From: PHAA01 sp964457945
Lineage (GTDB): Bacteria > Bacillota > Syntrophomonadia > Syntrophomonadales > Syntrophomonadaceae
Direction: 5' to 3'
NCBI GenBank assembly: GCA_964457945.1
Contig: CAYWFX010000012.1
Span: 1-64,000 of the forward strand
DNA: 64,000 nucleotides
In this document: positions 14,786-24,950 of the stretch, one piece after another
Layout of the letters: each line of letters starts with the position of its first letter
Position numbering within the stretch: the stretch's first letter is position 1
The notes under the pieces: generated by a model
Databases searched by the model: none
Told to the model about the DNA's origin: nothing
The model's input: the letters and a program-made list of their open reading frames with translations, nothing else
Translations under genes and position numbers: made by a program

Positions 14786-15766
14786 ATGAATAACCTGATT
14801 GAAGTGACCAATAATCAAAATGAAAACCTTACGGCAGTAGTTGCGATGGTTGCGGTTGAAACTAAAGCTAATGAATATATGGCCTGTGCCAAAAGCGATA
14901 ACACCATCAAGGCATATAGAGCAGATTGGGCCAACTTCTCCCGGTTCTGTGAAGATGCCAACATGGAAGCTCTACCTGCTACCCCTGATACTGTGGTAGC
15001 CTACCTGGTAACGCTGGCCGATAGCCACAAGGTTTCTACATTAGAACGCCATATAGCATCCATCAGTCAGGCACATCAAGCTGCCGGTTATCCTACTCCT
15101 ACCAGTGATATGCAGGTTCGGATATTAATGCAGGGTATCCGCCGGGTTAATGGTACTAGCCAAACCCAAAAGGCTCCTGCCGTTTCCGGTGATATTAAAA
15201 TGATGCTGGCTACTTTATCGGATACCTTAATCGGAGTTCGTGACAGAGCACTATTGCTCCTTGGCTTTGCTGGAGGTTTCAGGCGTTCCGAGATAGTAGC
15301 CCTTGAAATAGAGGATCTTGCCTTTAGTCGTGAAGGACTAACCGTCACCATCCGCAAGTCTAAAACCGATCAAGAAGGTTCTGGCCGTAAAGTAGGTATA
15401 GCTTATGGCTCCAACTGTAGTACCTGCCCGGTTCGCAGTTTGCAGGCATGGCTTGAAGCATCCGGTATAACCTCTGGCCCACTGTTCCGTTCAGTCAATA
15501 GGCATGGCAACCTTCAACCCAACCGGCTTAGCGATAAGGCTGTGGCCCTCATTGTTAAGCGTTGTGCTGAATCTGCTGGCCTTAATCCTGCTAACTATAG
15601 TGGTCATAGTCTCAGGGCTGGTATGGCAACCAGTGCCGCTATGAATGGAGCTAATGAAAGAAGTATCATGAAGCAGACTGGCCACAAGTCCACTGCTATG
15701 GTTAGACGCTACATCCGGGAAGGTAGCTTATTCCTTGATAATGCAAGTTGCTCCCTTGGCTTATAA
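14786..15766 (+). CDS. Second tyrosine recombinase (XerC/D-like, short)
   Basis: 326 residues from ATG 14786, preceded by AAAGGGGGATA; an earlier in-frame start at 14738 has no such site. The N-terminal SAM-like domain (about 25-115) and catalytic domain (about 130-325) are both complete. Catalytic residues are visible in GFAGGFRRSEIVALE, HSLRAGMATSAA, QTGHKSTAMVRRY and the following IRE. It lacks the arm-binding domain of the integrase at 10553. It could act in excision, multimer resolution, or on a DNA switch. The reason for two recombinases in one 20-kb element is not evident. Confidence 0.92.
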   Translation: MNNLIEVTNNQNENLTAVVAMVAVETKANEYMACAKSDNTIKAYRADWANFSRFCEDANMEALPATPDTVVAYLVTLADSHKVSTLERHIASISQAHQAAGYPTPTSDMQVRILMQGIRRVNGTSQTQKAPAVSGDIKMMLATLSDTLIGVRDRALLLLGFAGGFRRSEIVALEIEDLAFSREGLTVTIRKSKTDQEGSGRKVGIAYGSNCSTCPVRSLQAWLEASGITSGPLFRSVNRHGNLQPNRLSDKAVALIVKRCAESAGLNPANYSGHSLRAGMATSAAMNGANERSIMKQTGHKSTAMVRRYIREGSLFLDNASCSLGL

Positions 15767-15932
15767 CCCTCATTTACCCTCCAACTGATAACAACTGCCG
15801 CCGCCCTGGTGTAGAACCGGGGCTTATTCTTTTCTTGCCAACCTACCGGGGGGCATCGAGTTCACCAATCCGGAGAGAGTCTCCCCGTGAAAATTACCTT
15901 ATACACGGAGCTTGCCGAAATCATTTAACAGG

Positions 15933-15962
15933 AAAAACCACCGACGTATGCCGATGGTTTTT
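15933..15962. terminator. Bidirectional terminator between convergent genes
   Basis: AAAAACCA...TGGTTTTT with an inner CG-CG pairing, lying between the + recombinase and the - zinc-ribbon gene. Confidence 0.75.
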
Positions 15963-15992
15963 GTTTGACACGGGATAACTAGCTTAAACGTT

Positions 15993-16277
15993 CTACTCAA
16001 AGCATTTATTGATTTTTAGACATATCTCATCATATACTACTTTTCTAGCATTCATTAATGAATTGTATTCTTCAAAACCTTCTTCATGGGAACATTCATT
16101 GCATTTTCCATAACCATATTCAGGAAAACAAACAAATTCTTCTTTGCCACACATTGAACATTCCGAGGTATGCGGCTTCTGTTTGTTCTCTCCAGTTGTT
16201 AAGTTTCCTAGACTTTCTACTGTTTTTAAAATTTCGTTTTTTAAATACTCTCTGTATTCATTACGATTTTTTATCAA
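15993..16277 (-). CDS. Small zinc-ribbon protein, unknown function
   Basis: About 94 residues from TTG 16277, chosen because AAAGGGGGTGA lies just upstream; a longer in-frame reading from TTG 16310 runs through that ribosome site. A central zinc-ribbon-like cluster, CSMCGKEEFVCFPEYGYGKC followed by NECSH, gives two CxxC pairs. The rest is helical and charged. It is convergent with the second recombinase and divergent from the XRE regulator at 16512. Zinc-ribbon proteins of this size often bind nucleic acid, but nothing more specific is visible. Confidence 0.65.
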   Translation of the reverse strand: MIKNRNEYREYLKNEILKTVESLGNLTTGENKQKPHTSECSMCGKEEFVCFPEYGYGKCNECSHEEGFEEYNSLMNARKVVYDEICLKINKCFE

Positions 16278-16511
16278 AAGTTCACCCCCTTTACCTGTAA
16301 GCTTCGGCAAAAGGAAACTATTTCCTGCTTGTTATCTTTATTACAACCAGAGTACTTTCACCATTCGACTCCTTATCCAAATTGCCTTAAATGTCATTGA
16401 CATAAATGCCATTAACATCCCATATATAGGCATTTGCGAGTATTTACATTTGTTTTTTTATGTGGTCTAATTATCCTCATACTTTGCATTTTTTAGAAAG
16501 GATTGATAAAT

Positions 16512-16982
16512 ATGAACATAACAAGCAAATATAATGATGGCGAACGAATTAGAGAATTACTACGAGAAAAAAATATGACTCAGCGGGAACTTGCTAAAAA
16601 GAGTAATCTTTGCGTGGAAAACATAAGCCGCATTATAAACAAAAACCAAGGCGTGCGACTTAGTACATTAAATGCAATACTTAGGGCCTTAGAGGTAAGC
16701 GCAAAAGAATTCTTTAACCCGTTATCGGCAGATGAAAAAGCGAAAATGTTAATCGATGCATTCCCAGCAAATGAAGAAACAAAAGAAAATCTAAGGTCAT
16801 TTCCGCCAGATAAACTTATACTTTTGTTTGATAAACGGAGTTGGCCCCATTTACGTGTAATGCTGGAATTGAAAGATGAAGGATATTCTTTAGAAGATAT
16901 TGAAAGCGCGATAAATACAGCTACTTTTTATAAAGAATTATTCTGTAATAACTGTAAATTTAGAAAAGGAAAACCGATTTAG
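16512..16982 (+). CDS. XRE-family helix-turn-helix regulator
   Basis: 156 residues from ATG 16512 with GAAAGGA upstream. Residues about 8-65 form a Cro/CI-type HTH (IRELLREKNMTQRELAKKSN, then VENISRIINKNQGVRLSTL). The C-terminal part is helical and ends FCNNCKFRKGKPI, where the CxxC could complete a metal or redox site. It is the best candidate for the lysogeny-type repressor of the element. Its natural targets would be the inverted repeats at 14681, 28602 or 28918, but this is inference. Confidence 0.88.
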   Translation: MNITSKYNDGERIRELLREKNMTQRELAKKSNLCVENISRIINKNQGVRLSTLNAILRALEVSAKEFFNPLSADEKAKMLIDAFPANEETKENLRSFPPDKLILLFDKRSWPHLRVMLELKDEGYSLEDIESAINTATFYKELFCNNCKFRKGKPI

Positions 16983-17150
16983 AAGTTAATTGTACTTTCC
17001 TTTACGTATATCTTCGCTTATCGGGTTACTATCATAAACCTCTACAGAAAGCCATTTCTGAACCCTCACCCCCTTGCATTTCAAATCATTTGCCAGTAAT
17101 ATATTGGTAAACTAGGGACAGATATTCAATTGTAAAGGAGGTGAAAAACC

Positions 17151-18047
17151 ATGAGAAAACTAACTGCACTGTTACTAATGGTGTTTTTGTTTCTACCGCC
17201 TTTCACTGCTTTGGGCCAGGGCACCGTTGATCTAATGTCTTTTCCTGTTTGTCAGTCTGGCCCTGGGGTTGAGCTGGGCGGAATGCGGGTTAGGGATTAC
17301 TCTGGAACGTCAACCCTCCCTGGTAACTGTTCTTTTACCATTCAACTTCCCAGCTGGACCCCGATGTCATCCTGCTCCGTAGTTGATGAGAATACTGTTT
17401 TCAGTTCGGTCTATAGTACTGTTTATGGTAGCGGTGTAAGTATCACCCTGGGTGATCGCCTGGGCAGTGGGCAAGTTGCGCTGCTGGTCAATATCACAGC
17501 GAACTTAACCGATGCTCCTACTGGCGATATCAACGCAACTATAACTTCCCAGGAACCTGGTACCATATCCCCCATGTCACTTGCCGTAGCCAGGGTATAT
17601 ATTCCTTACTCCGGGGGAGGCGGTAGTTCTTATTCCCCATCCTCTTCCTCATCAGTAAACATTGCAGGCGTTCAAACTCCAATAAAGGAACCAACTCCTG
17701 TAATAGATACTACAACAGCTTTTGAAGCAGGCATGGCCTCTGTTATGATTGATGGAAAATCTGTGCCAATAGACGTATCACCATACCTTAAGAATGATCT
17801 GCTGTACGTTCCAGTGCGTTATCTTGCGTACTCACTTGGCCTCAGCCCCAGCGATATTGTTTGGGATTCCGCCACCTCAACTATTCATATTACTGCACCC
17901 AAAGCGGATATAGTTCTTACCATCGGCTCCACTACAATGTTGGTAAACGGTAGCCCGGTTATTCTTCCAGTCGCCCCAGAAGTCGTTAATGAACGAACCA
18001 TGTTGCCTTCTGCTCCAATCATTGAAAACATAAAGCCGGGGAAATAA
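17151..18047 (+). CDS. Secreted protein with copper-amine-oxidase-type stalk domain
   Basis: 298 residues. A signal peptide (residues 1-23, ending near TALGQG) is followed by a beta-rich N-terminal region to about 165, a Gly/Ser linker (SGGGGSSYSPSSSSS) and a C-terminal Cu_amine_oxidN1 stalk domain (IDVSPYLKNDLLYVPVRYLA, then VWDSATSTIHIT and a second VNGSPVILP strand). Such domains are surface-binding modules of Clostridia, not oxidases. The start has a near-perfect AAAGGAGGTGA site. It lies between the regulator and the tail module, on the opposite strand to the tail genes, which suits a lysogenic-conversion or surface-exclusion cargo gene. That role is inferred. Confidence 0.8.
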   Translation: MRKLTALLLMVFLFLPPFTALGQGTVDLMSFPVCQSGPGVELGGMRVRDYSGTSTLPGNCSFTIQLPSWTPMSSCSVVDENTVFSSVYSTVYGSGVSITLGDRLGSGQVALLVNITANLTDAPTGDINATITSQEPGTISPMSLAVARVYIPYSGGGGSSYSPSSSSSVNIAGVQTPIKEPTPVIDTTTAFEAGMASVMIDGKSVPIDVSPYLKNDLLYVPVRYLAYSLGLSPSDIVWDSATSTIHITAPKADIVLTIGSTTMLVNGSPVILPVAPEVVNERTMLPSAPIIENIKPGK

Positions 18048-18063
18048 CCCCTCCCCGGCTTTT
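18032..18063. terminator. Bidirectional terminator
   Basis: AAAGCCGGGG...CCCCGGCTTTT stem between two convergent genes. The + gene's stop codon lies in its loop. Confidence 0.85.
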
Positions 18064-20761
18064 AAGTTGCTGTCTCATCTCCTCCGTTTATCTTTGTAGT
18101 ATATTCTCTGCATTTGGGTATCCGCTTGACGATAGTGTCCGAGACTAAAGCTGCCCTCTTTGAAACATGTATACCCTTTTCCAACTCCTCCGGGGTATAC
18201 ATGTTTAAATTCTCTTCCGTGTATTTTCTTTTAAATTTGCCAGTTTTGGGGTCTAATTCACAGTTGGGATGGGGTCTCAGTATATCCTCGGCCTCTTCAT
18301 CGCAGGCCTGCACCAATAACGGCTGGAGTTCTCCTTGGGTATTCAGTTCGTACTGGATTTCGTGTACGGGAATCATCAATGTGATCGTTTTGGGGATGTG
18401 CTTGCATCGGTCATGAATAGGGACTGTCATGGTATAGCCTTCTTCATTTATGGTCTTAACTAATAATACAAGAATATCTCCATCTTCGAACTTTCCTCCA
18501 CAAATAGCACATTCTTTCTCAATAAAGTTAAGGTCCCCCGTATTCAAATATTTGCTATAAACTGTCCACCATTTTCTGTTAGATGCTCCTAAGTTATTGG
18601 CCTCAGATGTATAGGGGTTTAAGTCGCTACCTATGCCATTCATACATATACCATTTTTTGTTACCCCACTAGCCGAACCTAATGTAATATACTCACCATT
18701 ATAAGCGGATATGTTTATACCAGCTCCATTTTTACCCCATAATAATATCTCCTTCGTCGTGGCCCCATTGATAAGAAGCTCTCCTTTTAAAAGACCGTCA
18801 TCAAAAATAGCTACCTTACCTTGGTCTGCGCTGCTGTTAAATTCTAGGGTCTTGCCTGATGTCCCAACTAATCGCACATAACCATAATTATTTTCTTCTC
18901 CAATTTGAACATAGCTAGAAGTATCTGCCTCATTTCCCGTCTTAAAGATAGAAGCATATATCTCACCATCGATTATCTTTATGCCGTACTTCCTAACCAT
19001 ATCTTTTAACCACGAACCTACCAGCACCCGCAAAGCACCAAGGTTGTCATATACCTTAATGCCATCGGCATCAGCAGTAACATAGCCGGGTTGGTCAAAA
19101 TACTTGCCGGCCTTTTCCCAATCCGCAATAGCATAGGATTGTCCAGATGTTTTCGCGGTTTTGCAACTTAGCAAATCACCAGAAGGCCCACCTGCCCATA
19201 TGTCGCCTATGTCGTAAGGAGGTGCTGGCTGGACCGTGAACACTCGTTTTTTGGTGCTAGGGTTGTAACCATCTTCAAAAGTCGAAGCAGAACCAATTTG
19301 AAGCACCCCTGCCGCAATCTTTCCTACCCAAGCGGCATCAGCATGAATACCGGCTCCACTAATAGCAGTTTGCCAAGTTTGGCCACCATCCGAAGATATT
19401 ATCAACCCTGCCGGAGTAGCCCGAGTTAGCTTGCCTGTTAAAACACCATTAACCCGCTCTGCCCAGGTAGATACTCCATCAATACAAGTATAATCTCCAC
19501 TAGCCCCATTGATTTCTGTAGCCGCCGTATTAATTATCGCCTTAAGGATATTTTGAAAGGACGTATTTGACTTATTGGCCTTAACGAAATTAGATGCCTT
19601 AATGGTACTTGCTATGCTTGCCGCTATCTTCTCTATCGGGTCGCCTACATCTAGTTCACAATTCCATGGCCGGAAAACATTATATTTATAGCGAATTATG
19701 CGAACCCGATCATCAATGCCCAGTCCCTCATCTATAATATCTACTAAATGCCCAATATCAAAGGTTTCATGCTCATATCCCGAAATAGTCCGCAAGTCCA
19801 GCATTTTAGTTTTATAATTATGCCTTGGCTTGGATACCTTGGCCTGATATTCTATAGCCGCATCTTTCAACTGCTGGGCATTGGAAATATCCTGATTAAT
19901 CCAGACCCCTTCGTATATTGCGCCAGTGTAACCATAATTCTCAATATAGAGCTGCCCACCATTCACCGAAGATATGTTAAGATCATCTGCTCCAAAGGGA
20001 AACAAGCGGGTAACAATATCATAATCATCTATCCTGGTGATGGATTTTAGGTTTTTGGCGTAGCGAATCTGAAAACCAGTATAGTTTAGCCACGTTGATT
20101 CGGAGCGCAGGGAAACAGTTTTATTCAACGAATCCCAAACTATGAAGCCACCCCACAATTCTTGTAACTTATTGATAACAGCCAGAAGATGTTCCTTCTC
20201 GGTTTCGAGGTCATAGATTCCGCCAACGTCAACCGTTCCCACCGTCCAGCCAGTGCTTTGAAGTAGGTAAGACAATGCAGACATCGCACTTCCAGCACTA
20301 CATCCGGCATATGGAGCTCCACCAGACAATATCTTTACAACGCTCCAGGGAGGGCTAGGATTCTGCGGGTCATTACTAACCGTCACGAACTGTTTATTCA
20401 GTAGACCCCAAGATTCTTCGGCCATAACCTTGCCCCATAGTTTTTGACCTTCTCTGCTAACTTCCAAGGTATTTCCGGGCTTCAACATAACAAACTCCCG
20501 GCCACCGGCTATAATTAGGCAATCAGGAGTTATTTCCGCCCACTTTTCACTTGTCATTGGTAGTTCAAAAGTTAAGGTACATAAGCCATTCAGCTCAATA
20601 TCAATCCAACATTCACGAAGTCCGTCTGAATCGGGCGACAAAAAAGCCACCGTTTGACCGGCGGCTGTCTTGACTTCGATATATTCAGGGATTAGGCCTA
20701 TGGGATGCGTAGTTGTTGTTCCCTGATTAAACAACTCGGTATTAAATTGAAATGGAAACAA
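18062..20761 (-). CDS. Phage tail-tip / minor structural protein with C-terminal zinc-ribbon
   Basis: 899 residues. The N-terminal third matches the phage minor structural (Tal/prophage-tail) family, with beta-rich hub domains including LRECWIDIELNGLCTLTFEL near residue 50 and a repeated segment around 150-350. The middle contains a fibre-like, Ser/Gly-rich region (SADQGKVAIFDDGLLKGELL). The C-terminal 150 residues include CAICGGKFEDGD and HDRCKH, a possible Cys2-His-Cys metal site unusual for tail tips. It probably forms the distal tail hub or receptor-binding tip. It is encoded 16 bp after the tape-measure stop, the normal order for siphophage tails. Confidence 0.82.
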   Translation of the reverse strand: MFPFQFNTELFNQGTTTTHPIGLIPEYIEVKTAAGQTVAFLSPDSDGLRECWIDIELNGLCTLTFELPMTSEKWAEITPDCLIIAGGREFVMLKPGNTLEVSREGQKLWGKVMAEESWGLLNKQFVTVSNDPQNPSPPWSVVKILSGGAPYAGCSAGSAMSALSYLLQSTGWTVGTVDVGGIYDLETEKEHLLAVINKLQELWGGFIVWDSLNKTVSLRSESTWLNYTGFQIRYAKNLKSITRIDDYDIVTRLFPFGADDLNISSVNGGQLYIENYGYTGAIYEGVWINQDISNAQQLKDAAIEYQAKVSKPRHNYKTKMLDLRTISGYEHETFDIGHLVDIIDEGLGIDDRVRIIRYKYNVFRPWNCELDVGDPIEKIAASIASTIKASNFVKANKSNTSFQNILKAIINTAATEINGASGDYTCIDGVSTWAERVNGVLTGKLTRATPAGLIISSDGGQTWQTAISGAGIHADAAWVGKIAAGVLQIGSASTFEDGYNPSTKKRVFTVQPAPPYDIGDIWAGGPSGDLLSCKTAKTSGQSYAIADWEKAGKYFDQPGYVTADADGIKVYDNLGALRVLVGSWLKDMVRKYGIKIIDGEIYASIFKTGNEADTSSYVQIGEENNYGYVRLVGTSGKTLEFNSSADQGKVAIFDDGLLKGELLINGATTKEILLWGKNGAGINISAYNGEYITLGSASGVTKNGICMNGIGSDLNPYTSEANNLGASNRKWWTVYSKYLNTGDLNFIEKECAICGGKFEDGDILVLLVKTINEEGYTMTVPIHDRCKHIPKTITLMIPVHEIQYELNTQGELQPLLVQACDEEAEDILRPHPNCELDPKTGKFKRKYTEENLNMYTPEELEKGIHVSKRAALVSDTIVKRIPKCREYTTKINGGDETAT

Positions 20762-20777
20762 ATATAATCACCACCCA

Positions 20778-23700
20778 TCATTTTTTATTAACCATTTGCC
20801 TAATAACAGAACTAATCTCCAGGCCCAAAACCTGCATATCTGCCTTATCTTCAAAGCCCGCTTGTTCAATAGATACGACAGGACCGTTAATATGCACCCC
20901 GAATTTCTTTTCAATTGCTGATATAATCTTGTCTGCCGCCTTATCAAAATCCCCACCATGGTTATTATTGGTTATGTTTTGCACTCTGCTCGGATTACCT
21001 GCCATCGCCATTGCTAGTCGATCAAAACTAACGGTAAGCTGTGGGTCTAACACCCGTTCGCCTTTGAGCAGTTCAGCTAATCCGCCTTTATTAACAAAAG
21101 CACCGGTATGAGCTTGCGGAATAGTAACTCCCATATCTGATGCCTGCGACCTTGCCCATATTTTTTGCCCAGCATCACCAGACTTAGCAAGACCAACTAA
21201 ATACAATAACTGATTAGCCCATGCCTTTTGACCAGCATCGCCCGTTTGCTTAAGACTGTTTAGGTAGGCAGTTTCCCCAGTAAACCAATCAGCGGGAGCG
21301 GTCTTATTAGCTGAGGTTGTTGTCGTCTTTGTAGGAACGGTGGGTGCGGAATTAGTTCCAGAACTTCCGCTGCTACTTTTGGCCTTGTTGTATTCAGTCG
21401 TTACATCGTTGGTAAAGAAATCCTTTGCGTCGGCAGATATATTGGTTTTGCCGTCTTTTATGCCTTGCTCAAACGCCTTCATGTTATTTAATGCCTTTTG
21501 ATAAAACTGGTCATCATACCCGCCAATAGTAGCCAACATATTAAGCGTATTATCATTCAACAAGCCTTCAACCTGCTTATAATACTTCTCTAACTCTGAT
21601 TTCTTCTTGTCGTTGGTTTTCTTTAACTGGTCAATTTCCTTCTGGCCAGTAGTTCCGTAGGCATCCTTTTCTTTTTCCAGCGCATCAATCTGAGACTGAT
21701 AAGCTTCTTTTTGAGCATCACGAGCATCGTCGTTCTGCTTTAACTGCCAACTGATATTTTCCTCTGCAATTTGGCGGTCAATATCAACAATAGCTGTTTG
21801 ATGTTCAAGTCCGGTCCTTATCTCGTTATATTGACGTTCTTTGATTAAATCAGCTATCGTCTGGTTGTGCTGTCGTTCAGCTTCTGTTTTATCCTCGCTT
21901 GTACCTTGACTGTCCAGGATATCCATCAGCTTTTGAATCGCCACTATTTGAGCGTCTACATCTGCCTTATAAGTTTCAATGTTGGCTTCTTTTTGAGTAA
22001 TTAAATCCTCATTGGCGGTTATTTCGTCCTCATACATTTGCTTTTTCTCGTCGTAAGCGGTCTTGATAGCAGTCATTTCTTCTTCGAGAGCCGTTTTGTT
22101 TGCATCATAAATTTCCTTCTGTAATGTCCGCTGATCCTTTAATGCTAAATTGGTTTTATCAAACGACTTGAGATATTCTAATTGTTGTTCAGTGCTCATC
22201 TGCCCGATTGATTCCATGTATCCCATCCAGTCCATGGCAGACTGAAAATATTCAACGTAGGTTTTCGTGGTCAGTTCATCGAGCACACCTTTGTTGTCCC
22301 ATACCTTTTGAGTGTTTTCGGCAATGGAATTAGTCAGGTTATCAATCTCGCCTTGAAGTGATGATACTGCCGACTGAGCATCTTTCATATGATCGAAGTC
22401 GCCTGCCGTCTTGAACTGCTCATATTCTGCTGTAGCCTGTGCCAGAACGGGGGTCAAAGCGGTGATTTCCTGTTTATACTGCTCGTTTGCCGCCGTAAGT
22501 TTTACCTGCTCGTCTTTTACCAGAGTAGACTTGATTCCCACTAATTCTTGCATTCGAGCGTAATCCTGAGCGGTATATGCTCCTGATTCCATTTTAGTTT
22601 TGAGGTAATCGTATTCTGAGCCAGTGAGAGAAAGACTGCGACCAACCGCACTAAGGGAGGATTCCATGTCATAGTTGGATATTTCAAATGCTTTGGCGGC
22701 ATTCCCCAAGGATTCCAAATATTCTTTAATGGCCTTAGATTTTTCGTTGCTATCTCCACCAGTATAGTCGGTGATCGGACTGTCCGCGTCTAAGCCAGCA
22801 CCAGCGAGAGCCGCAGCGGTTTTTTCATTGGCCTCCGCTTCGTACTTAGCCATTATTTCATTAAGATTGTTTAAGTCGCGATTCAAAGCATCTTCCGTTG
22901 CCGCTTTCTTTTGGTCAAGAAGCGAATTTAATACGCCTTCGTTTGCGTTCCATTGTGATTGCGCTTTTTCCCTTGACGAATCTGCCGTTGGCAGCCAACC
23001 TAAACCCGCGTCTAAGACATGATTAAATGCTTGACCGGGATGCTTCCACGCATCAGCACCAGCCTTTTGCAGACTTTCGCCAGGAGTCCATTGGTCCTTA
23101 ATTAAAGATTGCAGTCGGTCTTGTTCTGCCTGTAAGTCGCCTATTTTAGTACCTATCGGGTCAGTTTTTTGGTCATACAACCTATTCAATGCCATCATTC
23201 CGGCAATCAATGGGAGCAATTTTGCTAATGCTCCAATAGCAGCTGCGCCAATTCCCACTATACCCCCTGCAACGCCAGCAAGTACCGGCGGCATTCCCAA
23301 TGACAACATATACAGTTCGCCAGCAGCAGAATTAAACATAATTACTTCCGATGCAGCTATTTTAGTAGCAACCCCAAAAGCGTAAACACCTATTTTCCAA
23401 GCAATATATCCTTCTGCCAGTTTTGCACCAGTATCTAAAATGTTTTTCAATTCTTCTTTATGATCTTTTAAATCCACAATGCCGCCACGAACACTGGTCA
23501 GGAACATAATCAAAGCAGGAGTTGCATCGGCTGTTAATTCGGAAGTTAGCACCTGTAAACTCGCACTCGTCATTCTTAATTGCTGAGGCAAGCTGGTCAT
23601 AGCCGCTTCAACTAATTTCTTTTGCATATCGGCATTGGCAGTTTCGATTCCTGCAAGAGCTTTTTTATAAGCACCCGTGTAATCATCCAAAAATGCTTGC

Positions 23701-24950
23701 AATTTCTGGTATTGAAATTTACCCCCTGCCAATACCGTTGCATAGTGCATTTTAGCTCGATCAGATAGGGTTCCCCATTTTTCTTGCAGGTCAACTAATG
23801 TGGTGCTCATGTTTTTTATGTTGCCATTAGCGTCGAATAGTTCAACGCCCAATTCCTTTAATGCTTTTTGGCCTTTGTCGCTTGCCAAACTAGCTTCTAA
23901 CGATTTCCACGTGTTACCTATCGTGCCGCCGCCCTGAGCGGTCATTTGTGCTAAAGTAGATATAGCGGCAACGGATTCCTTTGTGTTCATCTTCATAGTG
24001 GAAAAAGCAGAGCCGGAACGCTGAATAGCTTGCAGTAAATCGGTAGCATTAATTTGTAACATATGGGCTGCAGCTGAGATTTCAAATAGAGCCTGTTTCG
24101 ATTCTCCGGTAGTTAATCCGAACTGTGACATAATTGCTTCAACTGATTTTATGGCAGTTTCCACAGGAACGGCATCGACTACGACCAACTGTAAAGCCGT
24201 ATCGGTTGCGGATATGATGCTGGCAACATCCTTAAACCTTCTGCCGGCTTGGGCCATAACGTCAAGAACCTTGCTAAATTCAACTCCATAGGCGGTAGCC
24301 ATTACACCAGCAACGTCTTTCAATTCTCCAAGGTCTTTTGCCAGCTTAGCAGGTGAACTAGCATAAGGCGGTACAATTTCAAGCACCTGTTGAAGTTTGG
24401 TCATGGATGCGGAAATATCAGAAATTCCGGTCTTTATAAGTTCAAAACTACCCATTATAACGCTACCTGCCGCAAGCCATCCCAGGTGACGGGATATTAG
24501 GTTTCCAAATCCACCGGTATTTTCTGAGTAAGCCGCAGTCCTAGTCTGTGCTGCAATCGACTTCTGTTCTAATAATGCAATTTGAGCATTGGTTTTTTCT
24601 CGTTGCATCAATATCGAAGCATCCGTTTTTTGCTCTAATGCTTGTCGTTGCATGGCGGATTTTTCGTTAATGGCATTGATTTTGGCTTCACCCTCCGATA
24701 CTATAGTCGCTTTTCGGGTTTCACCTTCTTTTAAAATACCTTGGATCATAGCTTGCTGCGCGGTCATTGGAGCCAATACTTGACTAGCACTTTGAACACC
24801 GCCAGTCGCGCCAGGAAGAACCAACTGCGTTGCCTTGGCAATAGCACTTAACCGAGCAAATTCAGCCTCTACTATCTTGGTTGATTCCATGATAGGGGCT
24901 ATGTTCACGCCCAACGTACTTATTATTTTTACAAACGAATCATTTTCCAT
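20778..24950 (-). CDS. Phage tail tape-measure protein (TP901 type)
   Basis: 1390 residues from ATG 24950, which overlaps the upstream stop by one base (TAATG) and has AGAGGTG upstream. The N-terminal part contains the TP901-type tape-measure core (about 180-480; GVEFSKVLDVMAQAGRRFKD and GGGTIGNTWKSLEASL). Next come hydrophobic segments at about 540-620, long coiled coils rich in Glu/Lys/Gln (about 760-1150), and a C-terminal helical domain. It would set tail length and form the DNA-ejection channel; a protein this size implies a long, flexible, non-contractile tail. No split or frameshift is seen. Confidence 0.92.
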   Translation of the reverse strand: MENDSFVKIISTLGVNIAPIMESTKIVEAEFARLSAIAKATQLVLPGATGGVQSASQVLAPMTAQQAMIQGILKEGETRKATIVSEGEAKINAINEKSAMQRQALEQKTDASILMQREKTNAQIALLEQKSIAAQTRTAAYSENTGGFGNLISRHLGWLAAGSVIMGSFELIKTGISDISASMTKLQQVLEIVPPYASSPAKLAKDLGELKDVAGVMATAYGVEFSKVLDVMAQAGRRFKDVASIISATDTALQLVVVDAVPVETAIKSVEAIMSQFGLTTGESKQALFEISAAAHMLQINATDLLQAIQRSGSAFSTMKMNTKESVAAISTLAQMTAQGGGTIGNTWKSLEASLASDKGQKALKELGVELFDANGNIKNMSTTLVDLQEKWGTLSDRAKMHYATVLAGGKFQYQKLQAFLDDYTGAYKKALAGIETANADMQKKLVEAAMTSLPQQLRMTSASLQVLTSELTADATPALIMFLTSVRGGIVDLKDHKEELKNILDTGAKLAEGYIAWKIGVYAFGVATKIAASEVIMFNSAAGELYMLSLGMPPVLAGVAGGIVGIGAAAIGALAKLLPLIAGMMALNRLYDQKTDPIGTKIGDLQAEQDRLQSLIKDQWTPGESLQKAGADAWKHPGQAFNHVLDAGLGWLPTADSSREKAQSQWNANEGVLNSLLDQKKAATEDALNRDLNNLNEIMAKYEAEANEKTAAALAGAGLDADSPITDYTGGDSNEKSKAIKEYLESLGNAAKAFEISNYDMESSLSAVGRSLSLTGSEYDYLKTKMESGAYTAQDYARMQELVGIKSTLVKDEQVKLTAANEQYKQEITALTPVLAQATAEYEQFKTAGDFDHMKDAQSAVSSLQGEIDNLTNSIAENTQKVWDNKGVLDELTTKTYVEYFQSAMDWMGYMESIGQMSTEQQLEYLKSFDKTNLALKDQRTLQKEIYDANKTALEEEMTAIKTAYDEKKQMYEDEITANEDLITQKEANIETYKADVDAQIVAIQKLMDILDSQGTSEDKTEAERQHNQTIADLIKERQYNEIRTGLEHQTAIVDIDRQIAEENISWQLKQNDDARDAQKEAYQSQIDALEKEKDAYGTTGQKEIDQLKKTNDKKKSELEKYYKQVEGLLNDNTLNMLATIGGYDDQFYQKALNNMKAFEQGIKDGKTNISADAKDFFTNDVTTEYNKAKSSSGSSGTNSAPTVPTKTTTTSANKTAPADWFTGETAYLNSLKQTGDAGQKAWANQLLYLVGLAKSGDAGQKIWARSQASDMGVTIPQAHTGAFVNKGGLAELLKGERVLDPQLTVSFDRLAMAMAGNPSRVQNITNNNHGGDFDKAADKIISAIEKKFGVHINGPVVSIEQAGFEDKADMQVLGLEISSVIRQMVNKK

